A program made the translations under genes and the position numbers. Below the pieces are notes generated by a model. It did no database searches. It was given only the letters and a program-made list of their open reading frames with translations, and was not told the DNA's origin. Shown one piece after another: positions 31,315 to 38,227 of a stretch of 38,227 nucleotides of DNA (positions are counted from its first letter, which is position 1; each line of letters opens with the position of its first letter). Origin of the DNA: Nocardia testacea NBRC 100365 (GTDB lineage Bacteria > Actinomycetota > Actinomycetes > Mycobacteriales > Mycobacteriaceae). The stretch is from NCBI RefSeq assembly GCF_000308775.1, contig NZ_BAGJ01000147.1, positions 1 through 38,227 on the forward strand. The letters are read 5' to 3'.

Positions 31315-32157
31315 ATGGAGCCGACCTCGCAGGTGGTAACGGCCTACCCGGCGCCCGCACTGGCCGCCTTCATCGACCGGTACGTCGGATATCGGATGAC
31401 CGGATACGAGGCAGGTCTGCACCGCGGGCTGCCCTCTCGGCATATGACGTTCATCGTCGCCATCGGCCCGTCCATCGACGTGATAAGCCAAACCGACGCC
31501 CGCCAGTCGCCGGACGACTACCGCTGTGTGCTCAGCGGACTCCAGGACAGCCCGGCGATGATCGCGCACGACGGCACCCAGGAAGGGGTGGCCATCAAGC
31601 TCACCCCGCTGGGCAGCCGGGCACTGTTCGGGCTGCCCGCGGCGGAACTGTGGAGTACCTCGATCGAGTTCGCCGATCTCGTCGGCGCGCCGGGCCGGCA
31701 ACTGTGGGAGGAACTCCAGGAACAGCCGGGCTGGCCGCAGCGGTTCGCGGCGTGCGACCGGGTGCTCACCGGGCTGCTGGTCCCCGAACGGTCGGTGGGA
31801 CCGGAATTGAGCTGGGCGTGGCGGGCGGTGACGGAATCGCACGGGACGTTGGGCGTGGAACCGCTCGCCGAACGGATCGGCTGGAGCCGCCAGTACCTCA
31901 CCAAACGTTTCACGAGCGAGTTCGGCTCGAGCCCGAAGGTGGCCGGGCGGGTGGCGCGGTTCGAGCGGGCCAAACAGATGCTGCTGCATACGCCGTCGTT
32001 CGTCTCGATCGCCCAGGTCGCCGCCGCCTGCGGCTACTACGACCAGCCGCATCTCAACCGGGAATTCGCCCGGTTGGCCGGATGCAGCCCCACCCAGTGG
32101 CTGGCCGAGGAGATTCCATCCGTCCAAGACCCGGAGATGGCCGGCGGGCCAGGCTGA
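31315..32157 (+). CDS. AraC family transcriptional regulator
   Basis: A 280-residue regulator. The C-terminal double HTH of AraC/XylS proteins is clear: LGVEPLAERIGWSRQYLTKRFTSEFGSSPKVAGRVARFERAKQML, then SIAQVAAACGYYDQPHLNREFARLAGCSPTQWLAEE (about 180-265). The N-terminal part (about 1-165) is the DUF6597/cupin-like sensor found in actinobacterial members. ATG at 31315 opens MEPTSQVVTAYPAP. The VOC gene starts 4 nt after the stop, so the two form an operon. Divergent from the DUF2236 gene, which may also be a target. Confidence 0.93.
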   Translation: MEPTSQVVTAYPAPALAAFIDRYVGYRMTGYEAGLHRGLPSRHMTFIVAIGPSIDVISQTDARQSPDDYRCVLSGLQDSPAMIAHDGTQEGVAIKLTPLGSRALFGLPAAELWSTSIEFADLVGAPGRQLWEELQEQPGWPQRFAACDRVLTGLLVPERSVGPELSWAWRAVTESHGTLGVEPLAERIGWSRQYLTKRFTSEFGSSPKVAGRVARFERAKQMLLHTPSFVSIAQVAAACGYYDQPHLNREFARLAGCSPTQWLAEEIPSVQDPEMAGGPG

Positions 32158-32161
32158 ACTC

Positions 32162-32590
32162 ATGACCGCAACAGAGAACACCACCACGACCACCACCCCC
32201 GCACCGGCCGTCTGGCCGTGTCTGGCCTTCACCGACGCCCGCGGCACCGCGGACTTCCTGGTGCGGGCGTTCGGCTTCGAACTGACGGCCATGTACGCCC
32301 GCGAAAGCGATCCGTCGGTAATCGAACACGCCGAAATGCGCTGGCCGGAAGGCGGCGGAATCATGTTCGGCACCGTAAACAAGGGCGGTGGGCTGCCGGA
32401 GCGGCGCATACCGGGCACCGAATCGATCTATGTGGTCTGCGCCGACCCGGACGCGCTGTACGCGCGCGCCACCGCCGCCGGCGCGGAAACCGTCGCCGGG
32501 CTGAAGGACGAGGACTACGGGTCGCGCGGGTTCACCGTGGCCGACCCGGAGGGCAACTACTGGAGCTTCGGGACCTATCGAGGGCAGTGA
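32162..32590 (+). CDS. VOC family protein (glyoxalase-like)
   Basis: A 142-residue vicinal-oxygen-chelate protein of the PhnB/YDR533-like type. Key pieces are WPCLAFTDARGTADFLVRAFGFE (about 18-40), EHAEMRWPEGGGIMFG, and the C-terminal GSRGFTVADPEGNYWSFGTYRG. The Thr-rich start (TENTTTTTTPAP) is a flexible tail. ATG at 32162 lies 4 nt after the araC-type stop, so translation may be coupled. Function not known; co-expression with an AraC regulator suggests an inducible small-molecule response. Confidence 0.92.
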   Translation: MTATENTTTTTTPAPAVWPCLAFTDARGTADFLVRAFGFELTAMYARESDPSVIEHAEMRWPEGGGIMFGTVNKGGGLPERRIPGTESIYVVCADPDALYARATAAGAETVAGLKDEDYGSRGFTVADPEGNYWSFGTYRGQ

Positions 32591-32702
32591 ACCGCGTCGC
32601 TGCGCCGGATCGAGACCCGCACATGGTTCGCTGTTCCCGGTGGCCGCGGCGGTGTCGAGCCCTGCCGCGGCGCCTCGCCGAAATGCGCCACACGATCATG
32701 GC

Positions 32703-32733
32703 TTGACCTTCAGGTTGCTCGAAGCCCGATGAT
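32703..32733 (+). promoter_or_regulatory. MerR-type promoter, probably leaderless
   Basis: TTGACC (32703-32708) and GATGAT (32728-32733) are 19 bp apart. The spacer contains CTTC/GAAG arms (32708-32711, 32721-32724). The GTG start of the MerR-clamp gene begins 7 nt after the -10 box, where the transcript should start, so a leaderless mRNA and autoregulation by the MerR domain are likely. Confidence 0.55.
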
Positions 32734-32739
32734 GGGCGC

Positions 32740-33825
32740 GTGCCCGAATCCGACCTGATCACCATCGGCGCGTTCGCCCGCTCGTGCGGTATCACGGCCA
32801 GTGCGCTGCGCTTCTACGACGACTCCGGCCTGCTCGCCCCGGCCGGGGTCGACGCGGCCACCGGATACCGGTACTACGCACCCGCCCAGGTCGAGCGCGC
32901 GGTGACGATCCGCCGCCTCCGCGCCATCGATATGCCGCTCGACGAAATCGCCCGCGTACTCGCAAGCGACCCGCATACCGCGGCCGGGCTCATCGACGAT
33001 CACATGGCGGGGCTGCTCCAGCGGACCCGGGAGGCACGGCGGACCGCCGAAGTGGTCAAGATCGCGCTCGGCGAACCCTCCGGCTGGTGGGTGGCGACGG
33101 TACGCGGGCCGGTGCTGGCGGCGGCGGTCGAGCAGATACTCGCCGCCACCGGCACCGACCCCGACCTGCCGGTCCTGGCCGGGGTACGGCTCGAGGCGAC
33201 GCCCGAATCGCTCACCCTCACCGCCACCGACCGCTACCGGCTCTCCACCCGCACGCTGGTTCCCGAACAGCCCGGATCGGCCGAGTGGGCCGCCACGGTC
33301 GACGGCGCAGACCTGAGCTCGGCGCTGCCGGAGATCCGCGGCGCCCACTCCATCGATATCGACGCCGGCGAACACAGCGTCCGGTTCCGCTCCACCGACG
33401 GTGCCGTACGCAGCTGTCGCACGCTGGCCGAACCGTTTCCCGACCACCGCGGGTTGCTGGCAGCGCTACCGGCGGCGCCCACCCACGCCGTGGTCGCCAA
33501 GCACGACCTGCTGCGCGCGTTGGAACAGCAGCGCGGCCGTTACCTCCGGGTGCGGACCGCGGCGGGCACCCTCACCGTCTCGGGCGCCGGAGGCGGGCCA
33601 CCGACCGAACTGGCCGCGCGGGTCATCGGCCCCGACAGCGAACTCGTTTTCGGGTTCACCACCCTGCATCCGGCCGTCACTACCGCCATCGGACCCGATG
33701 TGCGGCTGGATATCGGCGGCCGCACCGATCCGATGGTCGTCCGGTCCGCGGACAACGGCGACCTCACCACCCTGGCCATGCCGGCCGACCCCGCAGTTGT
33801 CGACGAGAACGGATCTTCCCTATGA
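32740..33825 (+). CDS. MerR-type regulator fused to DNA polymerase III beta-clamp-like domains
   Basis: A 361-residue fusion. Residues 5-75 form a MerR winged helix (LITIGAFARSCGITASALRF, TGYRYYAPAQVERAVTIRRL) and 76-110 the dimerising helix. From about 118 the sequence becomes sliding-clamp-like: LPVLAGVRLEA (143-153) and TATDRYRLS (161-169) are the DnaN domain-2 hallmarks. FPDHRGLL (233-240) and the ending DPMVVRSADNGDLTTLAMP (330-348) match the domain-3 layout. Clamp domain 1 is missing and the terminal YLLMPVR-like segment is changed. A ring-forming clamp needs six such domains; a MerR dimer would bring four. Function unknown: ligand pocket or replication-linked regulation are options. 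Stop overlaps the start of the TPR-like gene (ATGA). Confidence 0.85.
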   Translation: MPESDLITIGAFARSCGITASALRFYDDSGLLAPAGVDAATGYRYYAPAQVERAVTIRRLRAIDMPLDEIARVLASDPHTAAGLIDDHMAGLLQRTREARRTAEVVKIALGEPSGWWVATVRGPVLAAAVEQILAATGTDPDLPVLAGVRLEATPESLTLTATDRYRLSTRTLVPEQPGSAEWAATVDGADLSSALPEIRGAHSIDIDAGEHSVRFRSTDGAVRSCRTLAEPFPDHRGLLAALPAAPTHAVVAKHDLLRALEQQRGRYLRVRTAAGTLTVSGAGGGPPTELAARVIGPDSELVFGFTTLHPAVTTAIGPDVRLDIGGRTDPMVVRSADNGDLTTLAMPADPAVVDENGSSL

Positions 33826-34334
33826 CCACCACCGGGCAACTCTCCCCCGACGCCACCCTGAACGCGATCACCGCGGCCGTCACCCTCGGCCGATCCGGGG
33901 ACAGCGCCGCCGCCCGCGAACGTCTCCTGCAGCTCTGGCGCGGTATCGGCGTCACCGGAGACCCCTTCCACCGCTGCGCCCTCGCGCACTACCTGGCCGA
34001 TCTCCACGACGATCCCGCCCAGGCGCTGGCCTGGGATATCCGCGCACTCGACGCGGCCGACGCCCTGACCGACGACCGAGTTCAGCGGCACCATGCGAGC
34101 CTGCGGGTCGCGGGGTTCTATCCGTCGCTGCACCTGAACCTTGCCGACAACTATCGGCGCCTGGGCTCGTGGGACGCCGCGGAGAAACAGCTCGCCGCCG
34201 CACGCGAACGGCTGGACGCCCTCTCCGACGACGCCTACGGCGCGCTGATCCGCACCGCGCTCGACGAGGTGGCCGACACGGTCGCCCGGCGGTCCACCGA
34301 GCGACGGCCGAGCGCACCGGGCCCGGGTTCCTGA
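33822..34334 (+). CDS. TPR-like protein coupled to the MerR-clamp gene
   Basis: A 170-residue all-helical protein, probably with tetratricopeptide-like repeats: AAARERLLQLWRGIG, HRCALAHYLADLHDDPAQALAWDIRALDAAD and LHLNLADNYRRLGSWDAAEKQLAAARERLDAL. These carry the W/L-G-Y-A-F/A-P style spacing. It starts with ATG at 33822 inside ATGA, overlapping the upstream stop, so translation is coupled and the two proteins probably work together. The final codons overlap the first of three 43-bp repeats. No catalytic motif. Confidence 0.85.
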   Translation: MTTTGQLSPDATLNAITAAVTLGRSGDSAAARERLLQLWRGIGVTGDPFHRCALAHYLADLHDDPAQALAWDIRALDAADALTDDRVQRHHASLRVAGFYPSLHLNLADNYRRLGSWDAAEKQLAAARERLDALSDDAYGALIRTALDEVADTVARRSTERRPSAPGPGS

Positions 34335-34455
34335 CACCGTTCCCCGTGGCTACCGCGCGGCTGCCAAGCGCACTGGGCCCACGTTCGTGACACCGTTCCC
34401 CCTGGCTACCGAGCGCACTGGGCCTGTTTTCGTGACGCCGTTTACCGTGGCTACC
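34312..34455 (+). repeat. Three imperfect 43-bp tandem repeats
   Basis: Units of 43 nt at 34312-34354, 34368-34410 and 34413-34455 share GCGCAC(C/T)GGGCC, TGACACCGTT and TGGCTACC in the same order. The gaps between units are 13 and 2 nt. The first unit covers the end of the TPR-like gene and its stop codon; the others lie between it and the convergent PPOX gene. Origin and role unknown. Confidence 0.8.
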
Positions 34456-34492
34456 GCCCGCCCCGGCCGACACCGATCGGCCGGGGCGGCGA

Positions 34493-35014
34493 TCACTGCG
34501 CGGTGAGTTCGGCGAAATCGGGGGCGTAGACGGTCGTCCAGTGCGGGCGCAGGCGGAAGAAGACCACATCGTTGTCCCAGTCGAACGCGTCGTCGCCGTA
34601 GAAATCCTGGAAGTAGGCCAGCAGTTCCGGCCACTCGGCATCCGGTTCGCCGACCGCCGGGTTCAAGACTTCGGCGGTACCGTGCGTGAACACGCCCAAT
34701 GCCTCACCACGCAAGTGCGCGACGCTCGCGGCGGGCCGGGCAGCGAGGTGACGAGCCTTGGCCGCGGTGCGCGCGGTGCCGAAGTACCACCGGCCGTGCA
34801 GGAAGTGCCCGTCGACACCGCTCACCCGCGGCTCGCCCTTGGCGGTCACGGTGGACAGGGTGAGCAGGCACATACCGGTGAGAACCGAGGTGAGCTGCTC
34901 GGCGGTCAGGGTGCGATCGGCGGCGATGATCGAGCGGAGATGACCCGTGGCACCCGCGAGTGAGGTGTCGAGCAGGGTCTGCAGGGCGGCCAGTTCTTCG
35001 GGGGTTTCGCGCAT
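34493..35014 (-). CDS. Pyridoxamine 5'-phosphate oxidase family protein
   Basis: A 173-residue PPOX-fold flavin-binding protein. The fold is visible from MCLLTLSTVTAKGEPRVSGVDGHFLHGRWYFGT (about 48-80), then KARHLAARPAASVAHLRGEALGVFTHGTAEVL, and the C-terminal FYGDDAFDWDNDVVFFRLRPHWTTVYAPDF. It differs from the F420-type protein at 2921 by an N-terminal helix of 40 residues. ATG at 35014. It converges with the TPR-like gene and is followed upstream by vapC on the same strand, 93 bp away. Substrate unknown. Confidence 0.88.
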   Translation of the reverse strand: MRETPEELAALQTLLDTSLAGATGHLRSIIAADRTLTAEQLTSVLTGMCLLTLSTVTAKGEPRVSGVDGHFLHGRWYFGTARTAAKARHLAARPAASVAHLRGEALGVFTHGTAEVLNPAVGEPDAEWPELLAYFQDFYGDDAFDWDNDVVFFRLRPHWTTVYAPDFAELTAQ

Positions 35015-35107
35015 TGCCCCACCGTATGCGCGCCGGACCGCGATCCGGTTGACCGAAATTGCTCCATCTGCCGGGCTCGCGCAGTTGTCCTCCGGCCGGA
35101 GAGCGGG

Positions 35108-35545
35108 TTACTGGAGGTCGTCGGGCAGCAACCTGAAGGCCGCGTGTCCGGTCAGCGGTCGCAGCACCCGGAAATCGCGGCGGTCCAGAGTGAGCACCGC
35201 ATCGGTATCGAACGCCTCCGCGAGACATACGCACATCGCGTCGACCAGATCGAGGTTCAGCGCCGCGTAGTGTCCGCGAATCTCGACAGCCGTACGGATC
35301 ACCCTGGCGTCGACCTCCGGCACGACGATACGACCCGCGGCGATGCGATCGGCTGTCAGCCGCAGGATTCGGTCGGCTACGCGGCGCTCGGCTCGGATAC
35401 TCGCCACGTGATGTACCTCTGTCAGCGCGAGCGGACTCACGACGATGGCACTGGCGGAATCAGCAGCGCGGCGGGCCGCGAAGTGTTCAGGGTCGGAGCG
35501 GTTGAAGAGAGCCAGGAGTCCGGAAGTATCCGCGACGACTATCAC
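35108..35545 (-). CDS. vapC: VapC-type PIN-domain toxin
   Basis: A 145-residue PIN-domain ribonuclease. The acidic active site is complete: Asp6 in VVADTSG, Glu43 in LALTEVHH, Asp102 in NLDLVDAMC, and Asp121/Asp124 in LTLDRRDFR. VapC toxins cleave tRNA or rRNA and are neutralised by VapB. GTG at 35545 overlaps the stop of the antitoxin gene (GTGA), which fits a bicistronic TA operon. Target not predictable. Confidence 0.93.
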   Translation of the reverse strand: MIVVADTSGLLALFNRSDPEHFAARRAADSASAIVVSPLALTEVHHVASIRAERRVADRILRLTADRIAAGRIVVPEVDARVIRTAVEIRGHYAALNLDLVDAMCVCLAEAFDTDAVLTLDRRDFRVLRPLTGHAAFRLLPDDLQ

Positions 35546-35766
35546 GCCGGCCGGTTCATGGCGTCGCGGATCTCGTCCTTGCCGATCGACCCGCCGAGGT
35601 CGAAGGTCTCCTCGTCGGTCAGCAGGGGCGTATCCCACCGGCGGTGGCGCAACAGATAGGCGCGTACGGCATCCCGGGTTATCTCGTGCTTCGAACGTCC
35701 CTCCGCATCGGCCTGCGCGTTGAGCGCCTGCTCTTCGTCATCGGGTAAGCGCATTGTCCAGGCCAT
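35542..35766 (-). CDS. vapB: VapB-type antitoxin (ribbon-helix-helix)
   Basis: A 74-residue antitoxin. MAWTMRLPDDEEQALNAQAD and AEGRSKHEITRDAVRAYLLR form the N-terminal ribbon-helix-helix (about 3-42). The acidic tail (TDEETFDLGGSIGKDEIRDAM) should occupy the VapC active site. ATG at 35766 precedes the RHH domain directly. RHH antitoxins usually repress their own operon; GATACC occurs twice at 35775-35780 and 35787-35792, with the palindrome ATCTAGAT (35782-35789) between, just upstream of the start. It is first in the operon, overlapping vapC by 4 nt. Confidence 0.92.
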   Translation of the reverse strand: MAWTMRLPDDEEQALNAQADAEGRSKHEITRDAVRAYLLRHRRWDTPLLTDEETFDLGGSIGKDEIRDAMNRPA

Positions 35767-35774
35767 ACCCCGAT

Positions 35775-35792
35775 GATACCAATCTAGATACC
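35775..35792. promoter_or_regulatory. Candidate VapB operator
   Basis: Two direct GATACC repeats (35775-35780, 35787-35792) flank and overlap the palindrome ATCTAGAT (35782-35789), 9 nt upstream of the vapB start. This is the usual location for autoregulation by an RHH antitoxin. The exact half-site is not established. Confidence 0.5.
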
Positions 35793-35946
35793 ATCCTGGC
35801 TCCCAGTAGCTACCCGAGTACGAAAGAGAGGAACATTCCGCTCGGCGCACCACAGCGACCGTTCACCGCAACCGTCGAAGCGCCGAACGGCCATCGGTTA
35901 CGTTCATGTGACCGGCATGTCCGCTCGCTGTACAGGAGTCTGCCCG

Positions 35947-38208
35947 ATGGGGACTATCGAATATCTCAAGACCGACCCCGACCTACCACCCGTGGGTGTG
36001 GTCGACCGGTCCCCGATCACGCCCGCGAAGAAGGCGATCTTCGCGGCCATCGGGCTGCTCGGCGCCGTGGCCTGGACGATTCTCGCGATCGCGCGGGGCG
36101 AATCCGTGAACGCGGTGTGGATCGTGATCGCGGCGGTGTGTACCTACATCATCGCCTACCGGTTCTACGCGCGGCTCATCGAATACAAGGTCGTCAAACC
36201 CCGCGACGACCTGGCGACTCCGGCCGAGATCCTGGACAACGGTAAAGACTTCATGCCGATGGACCGGCGGGTGCTGTTCGGGCATCATTTCGCGGCCATC
36301 GCGGGCGCGGGGCCGCTGGTCGGGCCGGTGCTGGCGGCGCAGATGGGCTACCTGCCGGGCACCATCTGGATCATCGTCGGCGTCGTATTCGCCGGCGCGG
36401 TGCAGGACTACCTGGTGCTGTGGGTGTCGATGAAACGGCGCGGTCGCAGCCTCGGGCAGATGGCCCGCGACGAACTCGGGGTGATCGGCGGCGTGGCAGC
36501 CATCATCGGCGTCCTGGTGATCATGATGATCCTGCTCGCGGTGCTGGCGCTGGTGGTGGTGAACGCGCTGGCGCACAGCCCGTGGGGTGTCTTCTCCATC
36601 GCCATGACCATCCCGATCGCCCTCTTCATGGGCGTGTACCTGCGGTATCTGCGGCCGGGCCGGGTCGGTGAGATCTCGGCCATCGGTTTCGCCCTGCTGA
36701 TCCTGGCGATCATCGCGGGCGGCTGGGTCTCGCACAACGACACCTGGGCCGGATGGTTCACCTTCCATCCCGTCACCATCTCCTGGATGTTGATCGGCTA
36801 CGGCTTCGTCGCCTCGGTACTGCCGGTGTGGCTGCTACTGGCCCCGCGCGACTATCTGTCGACCTTCATGAAAATCGGCACCATCGGTCTGCTGGCGGTC
36901 GGCATCCTGGTGACCCTGCCGGTATTGAAGGCGCCCGCGGTCTCGGAGTTCGCCACCTCGGGCACCGGCCCGGCCTTCGCGGGCAGTCTGTTCCCGTTCC
37001 TGTTCATCACCATCGCCTGCGGCGCGCTCTCCGGCTTCCACGCGCTGGTGTCCTCGGGTACCACGCCGAAACTGCTGGAAAAGGAATCGCATGCCAAGGT
37101 GATCGGATACGGCGGCATGCTGATGGAATCCTTCGTCGCGGTGATGGCGATCATCACCGCGTCGATCATCGATCAGCACCTGTACTTCGCGATGAACGCC
37201 CCGGCCGGAGCGACCGGTGGGACCGCGGAAACCGCCGCCGCCTACACGAACAGCCTGGGCCTGTCCGGTCCGCCGACGACCGGCGCCGCACTGAGCCAGG
37301 CCGCGGCCGATGTGGGTGAGGAATCGGTGATCTCCCGCACCGGCGGCGCCCCGACACTGGCAGTCGGTATCTCCGAAGTGTTCGCCGGGTTCCTCGGCGG
37401 GGCCGGGATGAAATCGTTCTGGTACCACTTCGCGATCATGTTCGAGGCGCTGTTCATCCTCACCACCATCGACGCGGGCACCCGCGTGGCGCGGTTCATG
37501 CTCTCCGATTCGCTGGGCAACCTGCGGGGGCCGGCGCGTAAGTTCGCCGATCCGTCGTGGCGGGTGGGCGCGTGGCTGTGCTCGGCGGTCGTCGTGGCGG
37601 CGTGGGGATCGATTCTGCTGATGGGTGTGACCGATCCGCTGGGCGGGATCAACGCGCTGTTCCCGCTGTTCGGTATCGCCAATCAGCTGCTGGCCGCGAT
37701 CGCGCTGGTGGTGGTGCTGACCATCCTGGTGAAGAAGGGGCTGACGAAGTGGGCCTGGATTCCCGGTATCGCCCTCGCCTGGGATCTCATCGTCACCATG
37801 ACCGCGTCCTGGCAGAAGATCTTCTCGGCCGACCCGAAGGTGGGCTACTGGAAACAGAACAGCATCTGCCGGGCCGCGCGCGACGCCGGTGAGCTGTGCC
37901 TCACGGCCAAGACACCGGATGACGTGGACGCGGTGATCCGCAATACGTTCATCCAGGGCGTGCTGTCCATCGTCTTCGCGGTGCTGGTGCTGATCGTGGT
38001 GCTGGCCGCGGTATGGGTCTGCTATCGCACCGTGAAATCGGGCGATACCTCCACCACCGAGTCCCCGGAGGAGCCGTCGAAGATCTTCGCGCCCAGTGGG
38101 TTCCTGGTCACCTCGGCGGAGAAGGAGGTGCAGCGGCAATGGGACGAGCGGATCGCCCGGGGCGAGGTCGCGGTGCCCGGGGCCGCGCGCGCGGAGGTGC
38201 GGAGTTGA
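35947..38208 (+). CDS. cstA: Carbon starvation protein CstA (peptide/pyruvate transporter)
   Basis: A 753-residue polytopic membrane transporter. The CstA signature is present at about 90-150: KDFMPMDRRVLFGHHFAAIA then GAGPLVGPVLAAQMGYLPGT and VVFAGAVQDYLVLW. GFHALVSSGTTPKLLEKESHAKVIGYGGML follows, and GAGMKSFWYHFAIMFEALFILTTIDAGTRVARFML appears at about 495-530. The family takes up peptides or pyruvate during carbon limitation. ATG at 35947 follows ACAGGAG at 8-9 nt; a GTG at 35908 would add 13 unlikely residues. The length matches actinobacterial CstA. The next gene overlaps its stop codon, and CstA is commonly paired with a YbdD protein. Confidence 0.96.
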   Translation: MGTIEYLKTDPDLPPVGVVDRSPITPAKKAIFAAIGLLGAVAWTILAIARGESVNAVWIVIAAVCTYIIAYRFYARLIEYKVVKPRDDLATPAEILDNGKDFMPMDRRVLFGHHFAAIAGAGPLVGPVLAAQMGYLPGTIWIIVGVVFAGAVQDYLVLWVSMKRRGRSLGQMARDELGVIGGVAAIIGVLVIMMILLAVLALVVVNALAHSPWGVFSIAMTIPIALFMGVYLRYLRPGRVGEISAIGFALLILAIIAGGWVSHNDTWAGWFTFHPVTISWMLIGYGFVASVLPVWLLLAPRDYLSTFMKIGTIGLLAVGILVTLPVLKAPAVSEFATSGTGPAFAGSLFPFLFITIACGALSGFHALVSSGTTPKLLEKESHAKVIGYGGMLMESFVAVMAIITASIIDQHLYFAMNAPAGATGGTAETAAAYTNSLGLSGPPTTGAALSQAAADVGEESVISRTGGAPTLAVGISEVFAGFLGGAGMKSFWYHFAIMFEALFILTTIDAGTRVARFMLSDSLGNLRGPARKFADPSWRVGAWLCSAVVVAAWGSILLMGVTDPLGGINALFPLFGIANQLLAAIALVVVLTILVKKGLTKWAWIPGIALAWDLIVTMTASWQKIFSADPKVGYWKQNSICRAARDAGELCLTAKTPDDVDAVIRNTFIQGVLSIVFAVLVLIVVLAAVWVCYRTVKSGDTSTTESPEEPSKIFAPSGFLVTSAEKEVQRQWDERIARGEVAVPGAARAEVRS

Positions 38209-38227
38209 CCGGTACGGCTCGCGGCGA
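38205..38227 (+). CDS. Start of a downstream gene, probably YbdD/YjiX family (partial)
   Basis: TTG at 38205 overlaps the cstA stop (TTGA) and has GGAGGTGCGGAG directly upstream, a strong ribosome binding site. Only seven codons are in the window (M-T-G-T-A-R-G). The small YbdD protein usually follows cstA in actinomycetes, so that is the expected product, but the visible part is too short to prove it. Confidence 0.45.

Noticed and set aside
32740..33825. Complete DNA polymerase III beta subunit (dnaN)
   Set aside because: Only two clamp domains remain and the N-terminus is a MerR domain; it cannot be the replicative clamp.

Overview
The window is 38 kb of very GC-rich chromosomal DNA from an actinomycete, most likely Nocardia or a close mycolic-acid relative. 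The support is GC-rich third codon positions, frequent GTG and TTG starts, a mycothiol-dependent maleylpyruvate-isomerase-type protein, an F420/PPOX-type oxidoreductase, an actinobacterial S-adenosyl methyltransferase of the DUF574 type, a DUF2236 protein and a MerR/sliding-clamp fusion. The genus is inferred from gene style; there is no rRNA or other direct marker. I saw no tRNA, rRNA, CRISPR array, transposase or integrase.

Layout. 0-12 kb: mycothiol-type isomerase, nitronate monooxygenase, SRPBCC protein, PPOX protein, a MarR regulator with a 14-TM drug exporter, a flavin amine oxidase, an NmrA-type oxidoreductase under a MerR/SoxR-like operator, a Fic-domain protein, a HIT protein, a DUF574 methyltransferase and an AmpG-like transporter. 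12-25 kb: a run of regulator/enzyme pairs. These are TetR with alpha/beta hydrolase, a hemerythrin protein, an FAD monooxygenase, TetR with quinone-type oxidoreductase, a small secreted protein, a decayed and an intact FAD monooxygenase, WYL regulator with VOC protein, RibD/DHFR-like reductase with HxlR, and SDR with LysR. Most regulators face their partner across a short gap that contains a clear inverted repeat, so this stretch looks like a set of small self-contained detoxification or catabolic switches.

25-30.4 kb: a disturbed zone downstream of the conserved ATPase gene ychF, which lies on the minus strand. The last ~30 bp of ychF recur in the same orientation at up to four further places: 25093-25118, 25347-25360, 27940-27969 and 29330-29343. 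A 208-bp internal piece of ychF is repeated almost exactly at 26658-26865. Between these scars lie an epoxide hydrolase, an AlkB-type dioxygenase and a membrane protein of unknown function. The pattern fits repeated insertion at the ychF 3' end, but no recombinase is present.

30.4-38.2 kb: a DUF2236 gene just upstream of ychF, an AraC regulator with a VOC protein, then a two-gene unit coding for a MerR DNA-binding domain fused to two beta-sliding-clamp-like domains and a translationally coupled TPR-like protein. Three 43-bp repeats follow. The window ends with a PPOX protein, a VapBC toxin-antitoxin pair and the peptide/pyruvate transporter CstA, followed by the first codons of what is probably its small YbdD-type partner.

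The two most unusual items are the ychF 3'-end accretion zone and the MerR-clamp/TPR unit. Operators and promoters were found by eye, and all protein families were assigned from motifs without database searches.
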